DNA of 64,000 nt from Paracoccus aurantiacus (GCF_007993065.1 NZ_VOPL01000005.1:62001-126000); one strand, 5' to 3'; counted from the stretch's first letter, positions 35,592 to 45,574 are shown. Notes: generated by a model from the letters alone, not told the origin. Translations and numbers: made by a program.

Positions 35592-35639
35592 GGTTACGGG
35601 CCTGCGGATTTCGCGCCCAACTTAGCCGCGCGGCTGGCC

Positions 35640-35670
35640 GGTGCAAGGACGGATTGATCGGCCTTGCACC
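35640..35670. repeat. perfect 9-bp stem-loop after the greA-linked membrane gene
   Basis: GGTGCAAGG at 35640-35648 pairs exactly with CCTTGCACC at 35662-35670, with a 13-base loop. Neither strand has a T-tract after it, so it would be an RNA-stability or factor-dependent end structure for the minus-strand gene that stops at 35702. Confidence 0.55.
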
Positions 35671-35701
35671 GATTTCGCCGGCGTCCGGATGCCGGATCGG
35701 A

Positions 35702-36649
35702 TCAGGTGACCGGCGGTTCTTGCTGCCCGAACAGCCCGGCCGCGCGGGCAAGCAGCATGAAGGCCCTTGCCGAACGGGTTTCCGCCAGCCACAGGATCTC
35801 GTCATCGCTGAGACGTGGCATGAGCTCGGTCACACTGCGGTCGAACAACCGCAGAAAATGATGAACAGCGTCACGAAAAACCTCGTCGCCGCGCATCGCG
35901 GCGGTCGCGGCCTCCAGCATGTCCGGGTCGCGCACCGCGCCGACGCCGCTGACGGCGTGACCGCGCTGCCCGTCAGCGAAACGGCGCCAGGCAGCGATTT
36001 CGGTCGTTTCGGGGTCGAGATCATCGGTGATGATGCCGCGATCCGCCAGCAGGGTTATCACATCCTGTGCGCTTCGGATAAGGCGCGCCTGATCGGGGTC
36101 GCGCAAGGCTTCGCGCAGGGCCGCGATGGCATCCTGATCGTCCGGTCCATCGGGAAAGTTCAGCGCGCGGATCGTCACCTCGGTCGGCAGCTCGACCGGA
36201 TCAGGCGTATCGAAGCCAAGGCTCGTCTGCCGCGGATCGCCCGGCGCGGTTGATCCGCCGGGTTGAACGCGGCCCGGAATTCGCGCCGCGGCTGCCGCCG
36301 CGGCGCGCTGCACCTGCGTGACAGGGCGCGCGGTCTGCGTGGACGGCGCCGGGAACGCGCCTTGGTTGCGCGGCCTGTCGGTTGCCGCACGCTCGCGTTC
36401 CAGGGTCGCGCGCAGCGTGTCAGCTTCTTCGCGCAGGGTGTCGATTGCACGGGCGAGGCTGACCGCCAGCCAGATCAGCGCCAGCGGCATCAGTGCTGCC
36501 ACGACCGAAACCCAGCGTGCCGGCCCTGTCGTCGCGCCGCCAGAGGTCAGCCAGAACACCAGCAGCATCAGCACCCAAAGCGCTGTCAGTCCCGCGCCGA
36601 TCACCAGCGCCCGGTTCGCGTGCCGCCCGGTTTGAGGCCAATCTGGCAT
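35702..36649 (-). CDS. membrane protein of unknown function, coupled to greA
   Basis: A 315-residue protein that I do not recognise by name. Two membrane helices near the N-terminus (about residues 14-36 and 45-66) are followed by a short coiled-coil-like stretch (DTLREEADTLRATLERERAA), a Pro/Ala-rich linker and a soluble C-terminal domain (about 155-315) rich in acidic and Arg residues. Its ATG shares a base with the greA stop (TGATG), so both come from one transcript. This arrangement is plausible for a Rhodobacteraceae-specific conserved protein; no enzymatic motif is visible. Confidence 0.7.
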   Translation of the reverse strand: MPDWPQTGRHANRALVIGAGLTALWVLMLLVFWLTSGGATTGPARWVSVVAALMPLALIWLAVSLARAIDTLREEADTLRATLERERAATDRPRNQGAFPAPSTQTARPVTQVQRAAAAAAARIPGRVQPGGSTAPGDPRQTSLGFDTPDPVELPTEVTIRALNFPDGPDDQDAIAALREALRDPDQARLIRSAQDVITLLADRGIITDDLDPETTEIAAWRRFADGQRGHAVSGVGAVRDPDMLEAATAAMRGDEVFRDAVHHFLRLFDRSVTELMPRLSDDEILWLAETRSARAFMLLARAAGLFGQQEPPVT

Positions 36650-37119
36650 CAGACGAATCGGACCGAGAGGATTTCGTAGGTTTTCAGGCCGCCGGGGGTC
36701 TGCACCTCGACGATATCGCCCTCTTCCTTGCCGATCAGCGACCGCGCGAGCGGTGATCGCAGGTTCAGCAGTCCCTTCTCAAGGCTGGCTTCGTGTTCGC
36801 CGACAATCTGATAGGTCTTTTCTTCGTCCGTATCCTCGTCCAGCAATTCGACGGTCGCGCCGAACTTGATCCCGCCCGACAGCTTTGCGGGGTCGATAAC
36901 CTCCGACCGTGAAAGCACGGCCTCAAGTTCGCTGATGCGCCCCTCGATGAAGCTCTGCTTCTCGCGGGCCGAGTGATATTCCGCATTCTCGGACAAGTCA
37001 CCATGCGCGCGGGCCTCGGCGATTGCCGCGATGATGGCGGGACGTTCCTTCCCCTTGAGATCGCGCAGCTCTGCATCAAGCTGTTCATAGCCGGCGCGGG
37101 TCATCGGGATCTTTTCCAT
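36649..37119 (-). CDS. greA: transcription elongation factor GreA
   Basis: Rescues backtracked RNA polymerase by stimulating transcript cleavage. The 156 residues match the family. The N-terminal coiled coil ([22 protein letters not shown]) bears the acidic tip ([16 protein letters not shown] with the Asp and Glu needed for cleavage), and the C-terminal FKBP-like domain contains [16 protein letters not shown]. The upstream 300 bases hold a stem-loop at 37178-37203. It is followed by a coupled membrane-protein gene. Confidence 0.96.
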   Translation of the reverse strand: MEKIPMTRAGYEQLDAELRDLKGKERPAIIAAIAEARAHGDLSENAEYHSAREKQSFIEGRISELEAVLSRSEVIDPAKLSGGIKFGATVELLDEDTDEEKTYQIVGEHEASLEKGLLNLRSPLARSLIGKEEGDIVEVQTPGGLKTYEILSVRFV

Positions 37120-37425
37120 CGTTCTTCCTGTCTTGCGTCACTGGGCGCGGCCTGTCCGCGCAATCGGTTTGGACAAAGCCCCCGCCAATTGAATGGCAGG
37201 GGCATGATTCCGTTGCCGCAAGCGTTCCCTGATCCGTACCCATAATGCAAGTCTTACGCGCGCGACCGGCAGCGGATCGCTGAATCTTGGCTGATTCCGG
37301 TCGGGATGCTGGCACGAAGTTTGCGCAGTTTGCGTTAACATAGGCCTGAATCGCCGCGTAACATTTGCCTGCGGGCCTGCGAGAGTTTAGGACATGTCAA
37401 ATAGTTGCGAGCAGGAGGGCCAGCC
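37120..37425. other. 306-base divergent intergenic region greA / ETF-QO
   Basis: No coding sequence is visible. On the greA side a 10-bp stem (37178-37187 with 37194-37203, one mismatch, six-base loop) lies about 60 bases before the greA start, in its leader. AGGAGGG at 37413-37419 is the ETF-QO ribosome-binding site. No tRNA or convincing promoter pair was found. Confidence 0.5.
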
Positions 37426-39084
37426 ATGAGCGATCAGGAAAGTGTCATCGAACGTGAGGCGATGGATTTCGACGTGGTGATCGTGGGGGGCGGGCCTGCC
37501 GGTCTTTCAGCGGCGATCCGCCTGAAACAGATCGACGAAGACCTGAACGTCGTGGTGCTGGAAAAGGGATCGGAAATCGGGGCGCATATCCTGTCGGGGG
37601 CGGTGCTGGACACCTCTGGTCTTGATGCGCTGATCCCGGATTGGCGGGAAAAAGGCGCGCCGATCACGCAGGAAGTGACCGAGGATAATTTCTATATTCT
37701 TGGCGAGGGCGGGCAGATGCGCGTCCCGAACTGGCCGATGCCGCCCCTGATGTCGAACCACGGCAAATACATCGTCAGCATGGGCAATGTGACGCGCTGG
37801 ATGGCCGAACAGGCCGAGGCGATGGGCGTCGAGGTATTCCCCGGCATGGCCTGTTCCGCGCTTGTAATGGATGGTGATCGCGTGGCCGGTGTGATCGCGG
37901 GCGAGATGGGGTTGAACGCCGACGGCACGCCCGGCCCGCAATACGAGCCGGGGATGGAGCTGCGCGGCAAATACGTGCTGCTGGCCGAGGGCGTTCGCGG
38001 ATCGCTGTCAAAAGAGGTGATGGCGAAATACAACCTTTCGGACGGGCACGAGCCGCAGAAATTCGGCCTCGGCATGAAAGAGATCTGGGAAATCGACCCG
38101 GCCAAATTCAAGGCCGGGACCGTGACCCACACGATGGGCTGGCCGCTCGGCAAGAATGCAGGCGGCGGCAGTTTCATCTATCATTTTGAAAACAATCAGG
38201 TTCTGGTGGGATTCGTCGTCCACCTGAACTATGCCAATCCGCATCTTTACCCTTACATGGAGTTCCAGCGCTTCAAGCATCACCCGATGGTCGCCGAGCT
38301 GCTGGAGGGCGGCAAGCGCGTGGCTTACGGCGCCCGCGCGATCTCCGAAGGCGGCTGGCAGTCGATCCCGAAGCTGACTTTTCCGGGCGGTGCGCTGCTT
38401 GGCTGTTCGGCCGGGCTGGTCAATGTGCCGCGCATCAAGGGCAATCATAACGCGATGCTCTCGGGGATCGCGGCGGCCAATGCGGCGGCGGCGGCCATTG
38501 CCGAGGGCCGCGAGGGCGATGAGCTGACCGCCTATGAAGACGATCTGCGGTCTGGCCCCATCGCCAAGGATCTGAAGCCGGTGCGCAACGTCAAACCGCT
38601 CTGGTCGAAAATGGGCCTGTGGGCGTCGCTGGCGCTTGGCGGTTTCGACATGTGGGTGGCGAACCTGACCGGCTGGAACCCACTGGGGACGTGGAAGCAC
38701 GGCAAGACGGATGCCGAAGCGACCGGCAAGGCGGCGGATTTCCAGCCCATCGACTATCCGCGCCCCGACGGCAAGCTGAGCTTCGACCGGCTCACCAATG
38801 TCAGCTTCAGCTTCACCAACCATGAAGAGGCCCAGCCCTGCCATCTGAAGCTCAAAGATCCGTCGATCCCGATTGACGTGAACCTGCCGCAATATGCCGA
38901 ACCGGCGCAGCGTTATTGCCCGGCCGGCGTCTACGAGGTTATCGAGGAAGGCGGCCAGCCGCGCTTCCAGATCAACTTCCAGAACTGCGTCCACTGCAAG
39001 ACCTGCGACATCAAGGACCCCAGCCAGAACATCGTCTGGACAACCCCGCAGGGCGGTGACGGGCCGAATTACCCGAATATGTGA
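37426..39084 (+). CDS. electron-transfer flavoprotein-ubiquinone oxidoreductase
   Basis: Peripheral membrane enzyme passing electrons from ETF (from acyl-CoA and amine dehydrogenases) to ubiquinone. The 552-residue protein has the FAD-binding GGGPAG at residues 21-26, VLEKGSEIGAHILSG, LAEGVRGSLSKE, a ubiquinone-binding middle region, and a C-terminal 4Fe-4S site (CPAGVYEV and CVHCKTCDIKDPSQNI). ATG at 37426 follows AGGAGGG. It is a logical electron acceptor for the acyl-CoA dehydrogenase at 30884. Confidence 0.96.
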   Translation: MSDQESVIEREAMDFDVVIVGGGPAGLSAAIRLKQIDEDLNVVVLEKGSEIGAHILSGAVLDTSGLDALIPDWREKGAPITQEVTEDNFYILGEGGQMRVPNWPMPPLMSNHGKYIVSMGNVTRWMAEQAEAMGVEVFPGMACSALVMDGDRVAGVIAGEMGLNADGTPGPQYEPGMELRGKYVLLAEGVRGSLSKEVMAKYNLSDGHEPQKFGLGMKEIWEIDPAKFKAGTVTHTMGWPLGKNAGGGSFIYHFENNQVLVGFVVHLNYANPHLYPYMEFQRFKHHPMVAELLEGGKRVAYGARAISEGGWQSIPKLTFPGGALLGCSAGLVNVPRIKGNHNAMLSGIAAANAAAAAIAEGREGDELTAYEDDLRSGPIAKDLKPVRNVKPLWSKMGLWASLALGGFDMWVANLTGWNPLGTWKHGKTDAEATGKAADFQPIDYPRPDGKLSFDRLTNVSFSFTNHEEAQPCHLKLKDPSIPIDVNLPQYAEPAQRYCPAGVYEVIEEGGQPRFQINFQNCVHCKTCDIKDPSQNIVWTTPQGGDGPNYPNM

Positions 39085-39175
39085 TCGGGAGCGTCCGGTC
39101 AGCGAAGGGGGTGGCGTTGCGTGTGCCCAGCCGCACGGCTAGGGTCGGCCCGACACCGGAAATCGGGACCTGTTG

Positions 39176-41095
39176 ATGAAGCTTCTGCACTCTTTCGCGC
39201 TTGCCGCCCTGATCGCCTTTCCGCCCGCCCTTCCGGCGGTTGCGCAGGACGCCGCGCCCCCGCCGCCGCGCCCGCAGCGGGGCGGCGATAGCGCGCCCCA
39301 GACGCCACCCGCCCAGCCCTCTGCTCCGGTAGCGGATGCACCCGACGCCGCAGCGCAGAGTGCCGACGACACGGGGGAAGCGCCGCTGACGAAGGGTCTG
39401 GCCGGCCCATATCTGGCCGGTCGTGTCGCCGCGACGGATAGCAATTTCGCGGCGGCGGCGGACTATTACATCAAGGCGCTGAAGCAGGACCCGACTTCGC
39501 CTTTCCTGAATGACAGTACGCTGGTGTCTCTGGTCGCCGCTGGTCAGGTCGACCAGGCGATTGCGATGGCGGACAAGATGTTCGCGGCGGATTCCGCGGT
39601 TTCACCATCGGCGATTGCCGGCCTGATCGAGCGCGCGAAGCTTGCGAAGGCACAGGATTGGGATGCTTTGCTGGTCATGATCGACGCCTCGCGGAATGGG
39701 GGCGATGGCGAACGCCGCCTGCTTGACGGGATCATGCGCGCGTGGGCGCTTCTGGGTGCGGGACGGGCCGCAGATGCTGACGAAGCGTTTCTGGAAACCG
39801 CAAAGATTCCCGGCGTCGGGGGTCTGGTCGGCTATCACAGGGCGCTGTCCAAGGCGCTCGTCGGGGATTTCGAGGGCGCGGCAGACCTTCTGGCTTCCGG
39901 CGATCAGCAGCGCAGCATCGTCGGTGCCATATTCGAGGCGCAGGTGCTTTCCCAGCTTGACCGGCGTGACGACGCGATCAAGGTGCTCGAATCCGTGCAG
40001 CTTGATGGTGTCGATGATGCGGCCTCGGCCCTGAAAGCGCAACTTGAAGCGGGCGAGCCTGTCGCTTTCGACGTGATCAAGGACCCGCGCGACGGTATTG
40101 CGCAGGCTTTTCTGACCTTCGCGACGCTGCTTTCCAACGATGTTGATCCGACGCCGCTCAGCCTCGTTCACGCGCGGCTGGCCAGCTATTTGTCGCTTGA
40201 CATGGCCGATGCGCGGCTGATGGTTGCGCAGATGCTTCAGGCGGCTGGTCAGTTCGATGCCGCGGAAAGCGAGTTCAACACGTTGCGTGACAGCGGCCAG
40301 ATGCGCCCGATGTCGGAACTTGCGCGGATCGACGCCCTCGCCCGTGCCGAACGCTCGGACGAAGCAATGAGCGCGGCGATTGCGCTGACCGAGGCCAAGC
40401 CGGAAATGGCGGCGGCATGGATGGCGCTTGGCGATCTTCAGCGGCAGCAGGATCAATGGGCCGAGGCGATCGTGTCATATGACCGTGCGATCGAACACAC
40501 CGACCCGGCCGACAAGGACGCGCTGTGGTTCCCGCTATATGCGCGCGGCATCGCGCATGAGCGCGACGGACAGTTCGACAAGGCCGAGGCGGATCTGAAG
40601 GCGGCGCTGGAAATCCAGCCCGACAACCCGCAGATGCTGAACTATCTTGGCTATTCCTATGTCGATCGTGGCGAGAATCTGGACGAGGCGCTGCGCCTCA
40701 TCCAGCGCGCCGTCGATCTGTCGCCCGACGACGGCTATATCCTCGACTCGCTGGGCTGGGTCTTTTATCGGCTTGGCCGGTACGACGAAGCGGTCGCCCC
40801 GCAGGAAAGGGCGGTCGCGGCGATGGCAAGCGATCCGCTGGTCAACGACCATCTTGGCGATATCTACTGGATGGTCGGGCGCAAACGCGAGGCCGAAATC
40901 CAGTGGATGCGGGCGCTGAGCTTCAAGCCCGAAACAGAGGAGGAGTCCTGGCGCATCCGCAGCAAGCTGGAACGCGGACTGGACGCCGTGCTGGCCGAGG
41001 AGGCCGAAAACGGTGGCAAGCTGCTGCCCCCGCCCGCGCCGGAACCGACCGATGAGGGCGACGACGGCACCGACGCTGTGCCGCCCGCCGAATGA
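39176..41095 (+). CDS. secreted TPR-repeat protein
   Basis: A 639-residue periplasmic or lipid-face protein. A signal peptide ends near LPAVAQ and a Pro/Ala-rich stretch runs to about residue 65. The body is tetratricopeptide repeats, clearest at about residues 410-590 ([71 protein letters not shown]). Such repeats scaffold other proteins; envelope assembly is a reasonable guess. ATG at 39176 is chosen over TTG at 39173. The stop overlaps ispE (ATGA), starting a five-gene coupled chain. Confidence 0.88.
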   Translation: MKLLHSFALAALIAFPPALPAVAQDAAPPPPRPQRGGDSAPQTPPAQPSAPVADAPDAAAQSADDTGEAPLTKGLAGPYLAGRVAATDSNFAAAADYYIKALKQDPTSPFLNDSTLVSLVAAGQVDQAIAMADKMFAADSAVSPSAIAGLIERAKLAKAQDWDALLVMIDASRNGGDGERRLLDGIMRAWALLGAGRAADADEAFLETAKIPGVGGLVGYHRALSKALVGDFEGAADLLASGDQQRSIVGAIFEAQVLSQLDRRDDAIKVLESVQLDGVDDAASALKAQLEAGEPVAFDVIKDPRDGIAQAFLTFATLLSNDVDPTPLSLVHARLASYLSLDMADARLMVAQMLQAAGQFDAAESEFNTLRDSGQMRPMSELARIDALARAERSDEAMSAAIALTEAKPEMAAAWMALGDLQRQQDQWAEAIVSYDRAIEHTDPADKDALWFPLYARGIAHERDGQFDKAEADLKAALEIQPDNPQMLNYLGYSYVDRGENLDEALRLIQRAVDLSPDDGYILDSLGWVFYRLGRYDEAVAPQERAVAAMASDPLVNDHLGDIYWMVGRKREAEIQWMRALSFKPETEEESWRIRSKLERGLDAVLAEEAENGGKLLPPPAPEPTDEGDDGTDAVPPAE

Positions 41096-41925
41096 TCGTC
41101 ACGGAACCGGCACCGGCCAAGCTGAACCTTGCGCTTCATGTCACAGGCCAACGGCCTGACGGGCACCATTTACTGGATTCGCTGGTTGTTTTCGCCGGGG
41201 CAGGCGATGTCGTCAGATTGTCGCCCGGCCCGCTTTCGCTGAAGATTGAAGGTCCGTTTGCCGCCGGGCTTTCGGAACAGGACAATCTGTGCCTCGATGC
41301 GGCACGGCTGGCGGGGCGGGATGTCGCGATCACGCTGGTCAAGAACCTGCCCGTGGCGTCTGGCATCGGCGGTGGCTCGGCGGATGCGGCGGCCGTGCTG
41401 CGCGGTCTGGCGCGGATGGGCGCAGGAATGCCACGTCATCCAGAAAGGCTCGGGGCGGATGTGCCGGTCTGCCTTGCGTCGCGCCCCGCGCGGATGGGCG
41501 GCGTGGGCGAGCAGTTGACGCCGCTGCAAGGCCTGCCGGACCTTCATCTGGTGCTGGTCAATCCCGGCGTTGGCATATCGACACCAGACGTGTTCAGGGC
41601 ATTGACGAACAAGACCAACAGCCCGCTTCCACCCATGCCAGATAGCTTTGACCGTCCCGGTCTGCTTGACTATCTGGGCACCTGCCGGAACGATCTGCAG
41701 CCCGTTGCTGCCGCGCTTTGCCCGCAAATTTCCAGCGTAATTCAGGCGCTTGAGGCGGAGGGCGCATTGCTTGCGCGGATGTCAGGCTCTGGCGCGACAT
41801 GCTTCGGAATATTCGGTGATGCAGCCGCAGCAGGCCTTGCGGCCTACCGGCTTGGCACGGAATATGAAGGCTGGTGGATCAAGGCCACGCAGCTTTCATC
41901 TGCGCCCGTGCCGATCCAGCCATGA
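41092..41925 (+). CDS. ispE: 4-diphosphocytidyl-2-C-methyl-D-erythritol kinase
   Basis: GHMP-family kinase that phosphorylates CDP-methylerythritol in the non-mevalonate isoprenoid pathway. The 277-residue protein has the N-terminal [25 protein letters not shown], the ATP loop [15 protein letters not shown] near residue 86 and the third GHMP motif [10 protein letters not shown] near the C-terminus. It overlaps the TPR gene upstream and pdxJ downstream (an ATG at 41922 lies in its stop). Confidence 0.95.
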   Translation: MIVTEPAPAKLNLALHVTGQRPDGHHLLDSLVVFAGAGDVVRLSPGPLSLKIEGPFAAGLSEQDNLCLDAARLAGRDVAITLVKNLPVASGIGGGSADAAAVLRGLARMGAGMPRHPERLGADVPVCLASRPARMGGVGEQLTPLQGLPDLHLVLVNPGVGISTPDVFRALTNKTNSPLPPMPDSFDRPGLLDYLGTCRNDLQPVAAALCPQISSVIQALEAEGALLARMSGSGATCFGIFGDAAAAGLAAYRLGTEYEGWWIKATQLSSAPVPIQP

Positions 41926-41945
41926 CCCGAAGGAGTGTGCCCGAA

Positions 41946-42680
41946 ATGTTGAGGCTTGGTGTCAATATCGATCATGTTGCGACAATCCGAAACGCGCGCG
42001 GCACGCCTTGGCCCGATCCTCTGCGGGCCGCCCTGCTGGCGGAAGAAGCCGGGGCCGATGGCATCACCGCGCATCTGCGAGAGGATCGCCGCCACATCAC
42101 GGATCGCGACATCGACGCGCTTATGGATGGGCTGCGCCTGCCGCTGAATCTGGAAATGGCGGCGACGGCGGAAATGCAGACGATCGCGTTACGGCACAAG
42201 CCGCATGCGATATGCCTTGTCCCCGAAAAGCGCGAGGAGCGGACGACCGAGGGGGGGCTGGACGTGGCCGGAAATGACATCGCGCTTGGTCACTATATCA
42301 CACCGCTGCGCGATGCCGGCTGCCGCGTGTCGCTGTTCATCGGTCATCAGCCGGCGCAGATCCGCGCCGCCGCCCGGATCGGTGCGGCGGTGGTCGAACT
42401 GCATACCGGCGCCTATTGCGACTTCGATACCGAAGGCCACCTGGCCGAGCGCGACGAAGAACTGAAGGGCCTGCAAGAGGGTGCCGCCCTTGCCGCGAGC
42501 CTGGGGCTGGAGGTTCATGCCGGCCACGGCCTGACTTTCGACACGGTCGGCCCGATCGCCGCCATCCCCGAGATCATGGAGCTGAATATCGGCCATTTCC
42601 TGATCGCCGATTCGGTTTTCACTGGCTTGCCCGCTGCAATCCAAGAGATGCGCCGCCGCATGGATGAGGCGCGGGCATGA
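41946..42680 (+). CDS. pdxJ: pyridoxine 5'-phosphate synthase
   Basis: Condenses 1-deoxyxylulose-5-phosphate with 1-amino-3-hydroxyacetone phosphate to pyridoxine phosphate. The 244-residue TIM barrel matches PdxJ throughout: LGVNIDHVATIRNARG at the N-terminus, EEAGADGITAHLREDRRHI, LVPEKREERTTEGGLDV, HTGAYCDFD and AGHGLT. ATG at 41946 has AAGGAG ten bases upstream and gives the expected start; the ATG at 41922 overlapping ispE would add eight residues. Both ispE and pdxJ use methylerythritol/deoxyxylulose chemistry, a sensible pairing. Confidence 0.96.
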   Translation: MLRLGVNIDHVATIRNARGTPWPDPLRAALLAEEAGADGITAHLREDRRHITDRDIDALMDGLRLPLNLEMAATAEMQTIALRHKPHAICLVPEKREERTTEGGLDVAGNDIALGHYITPLRDAGCRVSLFIGHQPAQIRAAARIGAAVVELHTGAYCDFDTEGHLAERDEELKGLQEGAALAASLGLEVHAGHGLTFDTVGPIAAIPEIMELNIGHFLIADSVFTGLPAAIQEMRRRMDEARA

Positions 42681-43165
42681 CGGCGCGCGCGCATGCGGGG
42701 CTTGCCGGTCTGGCCACGGTTCTTACACTGGCCGCAATGCCGGTCGCGGCCCAATCCGTCGGGGAATGCGGCGAGTGGACCTCTGCCCGGAATATCGCAG
42801 AGCCTTGGGAGGATCACACCGCCACTTACGCTGAAGGTCGCGTCCGCATCGCCGTTCTGGACACGGTGGAACCGGCTGCGGCTGCCGTTCACCTGATGAT
42901 CCTGTCGCCGCCGCTTGATGAAATCGGCGGGCGGCAGTGCCGGGTGATTTCTCTCGACGGACGCTCTGACGGCGGCTGGCCGTCGGGCTTTCTCAACATC
43001 GATTTCAGCGGCCGCAGCGCGCGCTATGACGAAGTGGATGGGCTGACGCTGAGCTTGCCGGTCGAAACCTACGAAGCTTCGACCGGCGGCGCTGACAGGG
43101 CGCTGCTGTCGGTCACGATCAATCAATCGACCGGCGAAATAACCGCGAAGGTCACGGCAGAATGA
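42677..43165 (+). CDS. secreted protein of unknown function between pdxJ and acpS
   Basis: A 162-residue protein with a signal peptide (ending near PVAAQ). The mature part has two cysteines (GECGEW and GRQCRV) that could form a disulfide and alternating beta-strand-like segments, with no recognisable catalytic motif. It overlaps pdxJ upstream and acpS downstream by four bases each (ATGA). The strict coupling suggests it is a stable member of this operon in its lineage, though I cannot name the family. Confidence 0.7.
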   Translation: MTARAHAGLAGLATVLTLAAMPVAAQSVGECGEWTSARNIAEPWEDHTATYAEGRVRIAVLDTVEPAAAAVHLMILSPPLDEIGGRQCRVISLDGRSDGGWPSGFLNIDFSGRSARYDEVDGLTLSLPVETYEASTGGADRALLSVTINQSTGEITAKVTAE

Positions 43166-43569
43166 TCCTCGGCATCGGGACCGATCTGGCCAATATCGAA
43201 CGGATACAGGGCGTTTTGAACCGCCACGGCGACCGCTTCCGCAAGCGTGTCTTTACGCCCGTCGAACTGGCCAAGGCAGCGCGGCGCAAGGACGAGGCCG
43301 GGACACTCGCGAAACGATGGGCCGCCAAGGAGGCATGTTCGAAGGCTCTCGGCACCGGGCTTGCCATGGGGATAAGCTGGAAGGATATGGCTGTCAGCAA
43401 TCTTCGGACCGGCCAGCCGGTCATGCATCTGACAGGCTGGGCCGCCGAACGTCTGGCGAAGATGACCCCCGAAGGCCATCGCGCGACCGTGCATGTCACG
43501 CTGACCGACGATCACCCCTGGGCGCAGGCATTCGTGGTGATCGAGGCGCTGCGTCAGCCCGATAGCTGA
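43162..43569 (+). CDS. acpS: holo-[acyl-carrier-protein] synthase
   Basis: Transfers 4'-phosphopantetheine from CoA to acyl carrier protein. The 135-residue protein has the two Mg-binding motifs of the family: [12 protein letters not shown] (Asp8) and [15 protein letters not shown] (Glu in the KEA segment). It ends the TPR-ispE-pdxJ-secreted protein chain. The next gene, rarD, is convergent eight bases on, whereas in many alphaproteobacteria lepB-rnc-era follow acpS in the same direction. Confidence 0.95.
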   Translation: MILGIGTDLANIERIQGVLNRHGDRFRKRVFTPVELAKAARRKDEAGTLAKRWAAKEACSKALGTGLAMGISWKDMAVSNLRTGQPVMHLTGWAAERLAKMTPEGHRATVHVTLTDDHPWAQAFVVIEALRQPDS

Positions 43570-43577
43570 GCAGACAC

Positions 43578-44510
43578 CTATTCAGGACGCAAACTGGTTT
43601 CGAGCTGCTTTGCGCGGCGACGACTGCGCGCCGCGCTGATCAGCGTGAACGAATAGAGCGCCAGTGCCACCCAGATCATCGGGAAGGCGACGCGCTTCGC
43701 GCCCTCGAACGGTTCGCCAAACAGCCAGACCGCAATCAGGAAGATCATTGTGGGCGTGATATATTGCAGGATGCCGATGGTCGACAGCCTCAGAAGCTTT
43801 GCGCCATTGGCGTAGAACATCAGCGGTATCGCCGTCACCGGCCCGCAGCCGATCAGCAGCAATGTGTCCTTCCAGTTATGGCCGAAATGCGAATTGCCGC
43901 TGGCGACCAGCCAGACAATATAGGCAAGCGCGGGCAGGGTCAGCAGCATGACTTCCAGCGTGAAGCCCTGATTGGGCCCAAGCGGCAGGCTGCGTTTGAA
44001 CAGCGCGTATAGGCCCCATGAAAAGGTTAATCCGACAGCCACAGCGGGCAGGCTTCCGGCCTCGATGGTGAGGATGACGACAGCAAGCGCGGCCAGCAGA
44101 ACGGCGGCAAACTGCGTCCGGCTCAACCTTTCGCCAAGGACAATCGCGCCGATGCAGACCGAGAACAGCGGGTTGATATAGTAACCAAGCGCTGCCTCTA
44201 GCGCGTGGTCCCTGCCGATTGCCCAGACATAGATCAGCCAGTTCACCGTGATAAGCGTTGCGGTCAGCGCGGCCATCGCCAGCAGCCTTGGTCGTGCGAT
44301 TGCGGCGCCTACATCGCCAGCGCGGCCCTGCCAAACCAGCACGGCACCGGCAATCGGCAGCGACCAGATCACGCGGTGGGCGATGATCTCGGTCGGCGGA
44401 ATATGCGCCAGCGCCTTCATGTAAAGCGGCAGCAGCCCCCATGTCACATAGGCGCCAAGCGCGTAAAGATAGCCTTTCGGTGCGTCGGCAAGCTGGGCCT
44501 GGTTTGACAT
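43578..44510 (-). CDS. rarD: EamA-family transporter RarD
   Basis: A 310-residue ten-helix drug/metabolite-transporter-superfamily protein. The N-terminus (KGYLYALGAYVTWGLLPLYMKALAHIPPTEIIAHRVIWSLP, in part) is the hallmark of RarD, and two EamA repeats are visible, with LGYYINPLFSV and LQYITPTMIFL at equivalent positions. It is probably an exporter of metabolites; the E. coli homologue was first linked to chloramphenicol tolerance, but substrates are unclear. It lies between acpS and a small secreted protein, on the opposite strand. Confidence 0.9.
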   Translation of the reverse strand: MSNQAQLADAPKGYLYALGAYVTWGLLPLYMKALAHIPPTEIIAHRVIWSLPIAGAVLVWQGRAGDVGAAIARPRLLAMAALTATLITVNWLIYVWAIGRDHALEAALGYYINPLFSVCIGAIVLGERLSRTQFAAVLLAALAVVILTIEAGSLPAVAVGLTFSWGLYALFKRSLPLGPNQGFTLEVMLLTLPALAYIVWLVASGNSHFGHNWKDTLLLIGCGPVTAIPLMFYANGAKLLRLSTIGILQYITPTMIFLIAVWLFGEPFEGAKRVAFPMIWVALALYSFTLISAARSRRRAKQLETSLRPE

Positions 44511-44667
44511 CTGTATCAGACTTTCGGCAGTGGGTGTGCGGAGGTGCCTGATCCGCTCGCTTCTTGTCGGCGAAAATCCTCCGATTTGCCAGAGCGAGAT
44601 TGCGGCGCCGCAACCAACCTTGTCTGGTCGCGTTTAATGCCGACACTTTGAGAAAAAAGGGTACAAG

Positions 44668-45066
44668 ATGTTTAAAACCGTTGTTCTCGCCGCTTCGCTG
44701 GCCATGGCCGGCACAGTTTCGTTCGCGCAGGATGCGCAGGCCCCCGCGACTGACGCGCCCAGCCCGGATGCTGCAGTTTCGGCCGCCAAGAATCAGCTTG
44801 GTGTTCTGGAATACTGCGTGGCCCAAGGGCATATCGAAGGCGATTCCGTCGAGATTCAGACGAAAATGATGGAAATGCTTCCCGCAGCGCAGGATCAGGC
44901 TGCGGTCGATGCGGCCTATGAAAAAGGCAAGGAAGGCACCGTCAGCGCAATGGGCGTTGAACAGACGCTTTCCGATGCCGCGACCGCTCAAGGCGCTGAT
45001 GAGGCCGCGCTTTGTGGACAGCTTGCGCAGATGGTCGAACAGGCCGGTGCGCAGCTTCCGAAGTAA
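44668..45066 (+). CDS. small secreted protein of unknown function
   Basis: A 132-residue protein with a clear signal peptide (cleavage near SFAQ). The mature part is acidic and helical, with two cysteines (EYCVAQG and ALCGQLA) that could pair. No family was recognised. AAAAAAGGG precedes the ATG by about six bases, and a strong terminator lies 21 bases after the stop, so it is its own well-bounded transcription unit, which suggests substantial expression. A periplasmic chaperone-like or stress role is only a guess. Confidence 0.75.
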   Translation: MFKTVVLAASLAMAGTVSFAQDAQAPATDAPSPDAAVSAAKNQLGVLEYCVAQGHIEGDSVEIQTKMMEMLPAAQDQAAVDAAYEKGKEGTVSAMGVEQTLSDAATAQGADEAALCGQLAQMVEQAGAQLPK

Positions 45067-45087
45067 GTCTGACCAGATCAATATCGG

Positions 45088-45120
45088 GCCGCCGGGGACA
45101 GCGTTCTCCGGCGGCTTTTT
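45088..45120 (+). terminator. rho-independent terminator after the small secreted protein gene
   Basis: An 11-bp stem (45088-45098 with 45105-45115, one G-U pair) with a 6-base loop is followed by five T at 45116-45120. It is 21 bases past the stop at 45066. Confidence 0.92.
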
Positions 45121-45238
45121 AATGCCGATGATCGTGGCCAGTCCAAGCGCGATAGCGGGAGGCAAACGCCTCACAAAATTTGCCGCTGTCTTCGCATGAT
45201 TGCGACAGCGCCCCGACGCGCTGCTGCGGCAGCGTGGA

Positions 45239-45574
45239 TCAGACCAGCCCGTCTTGGTCGAGAAGGGTAAGCCCATCTCTGCTCTCGATCTCGATCACCC
45301 ATAGATCAGGGTCGAAGCTGGCTTCTCGACGGGTGATCTGGTCGATATCACGCTCTGTTCCGGCGTCCATCTGTGTCCAAGGCCGCGTATCGCTTTCGAA
45401 GTCCCATTCGCGCCGCCACAATGTGGCATTTCCGTCCAGCGTCGCGCATTTGACCATGATCGCGCCTGCTGTGTCGTCGCCGTGGCGCGTCACATAGGCC
45501 GGGATGTCCGCCAGCGAAAGACGACGCAGATAGGCGCCGACCCAGACATGCGCCGCCAGCCGCGCCTCAGCCAT
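45239..45574 (-). CDS. DUF1491 family protein
   Basis: A 111-residue conserved alphaproteobacterial protein of unknown function. Its N-terminus (RLAAHVWVGAYLRRLSLADIPAYVTRHGD) and the LWRREWDFESDTRPW stretch are recognisable DUF1491 features. It starts eight bases inside the end of era, so it is translated with the lepB-rnc-era operon. Association with RNase III and Era suggests an RNA or ribosome-related role, but this is inference. Confidence 0.82.
   Translation of the reverse strand: MAEARLAAHVWVGAYLRRLSLADIPAYVTRHGDDTAGAIMVKCATLDGNATLWRREWDFESDTRPWTQMDAGTERDIDQITRREASFDPDLWVIEIESRDGLTLLDQDGLV

Noticed and set aside
37120..37425. Possible small RNA or tRNA in the greA / ETF-QO gap
   Set aside because: Only one imperfect stem was seen; no cloverleaf, no clear promoter-terminator pair.
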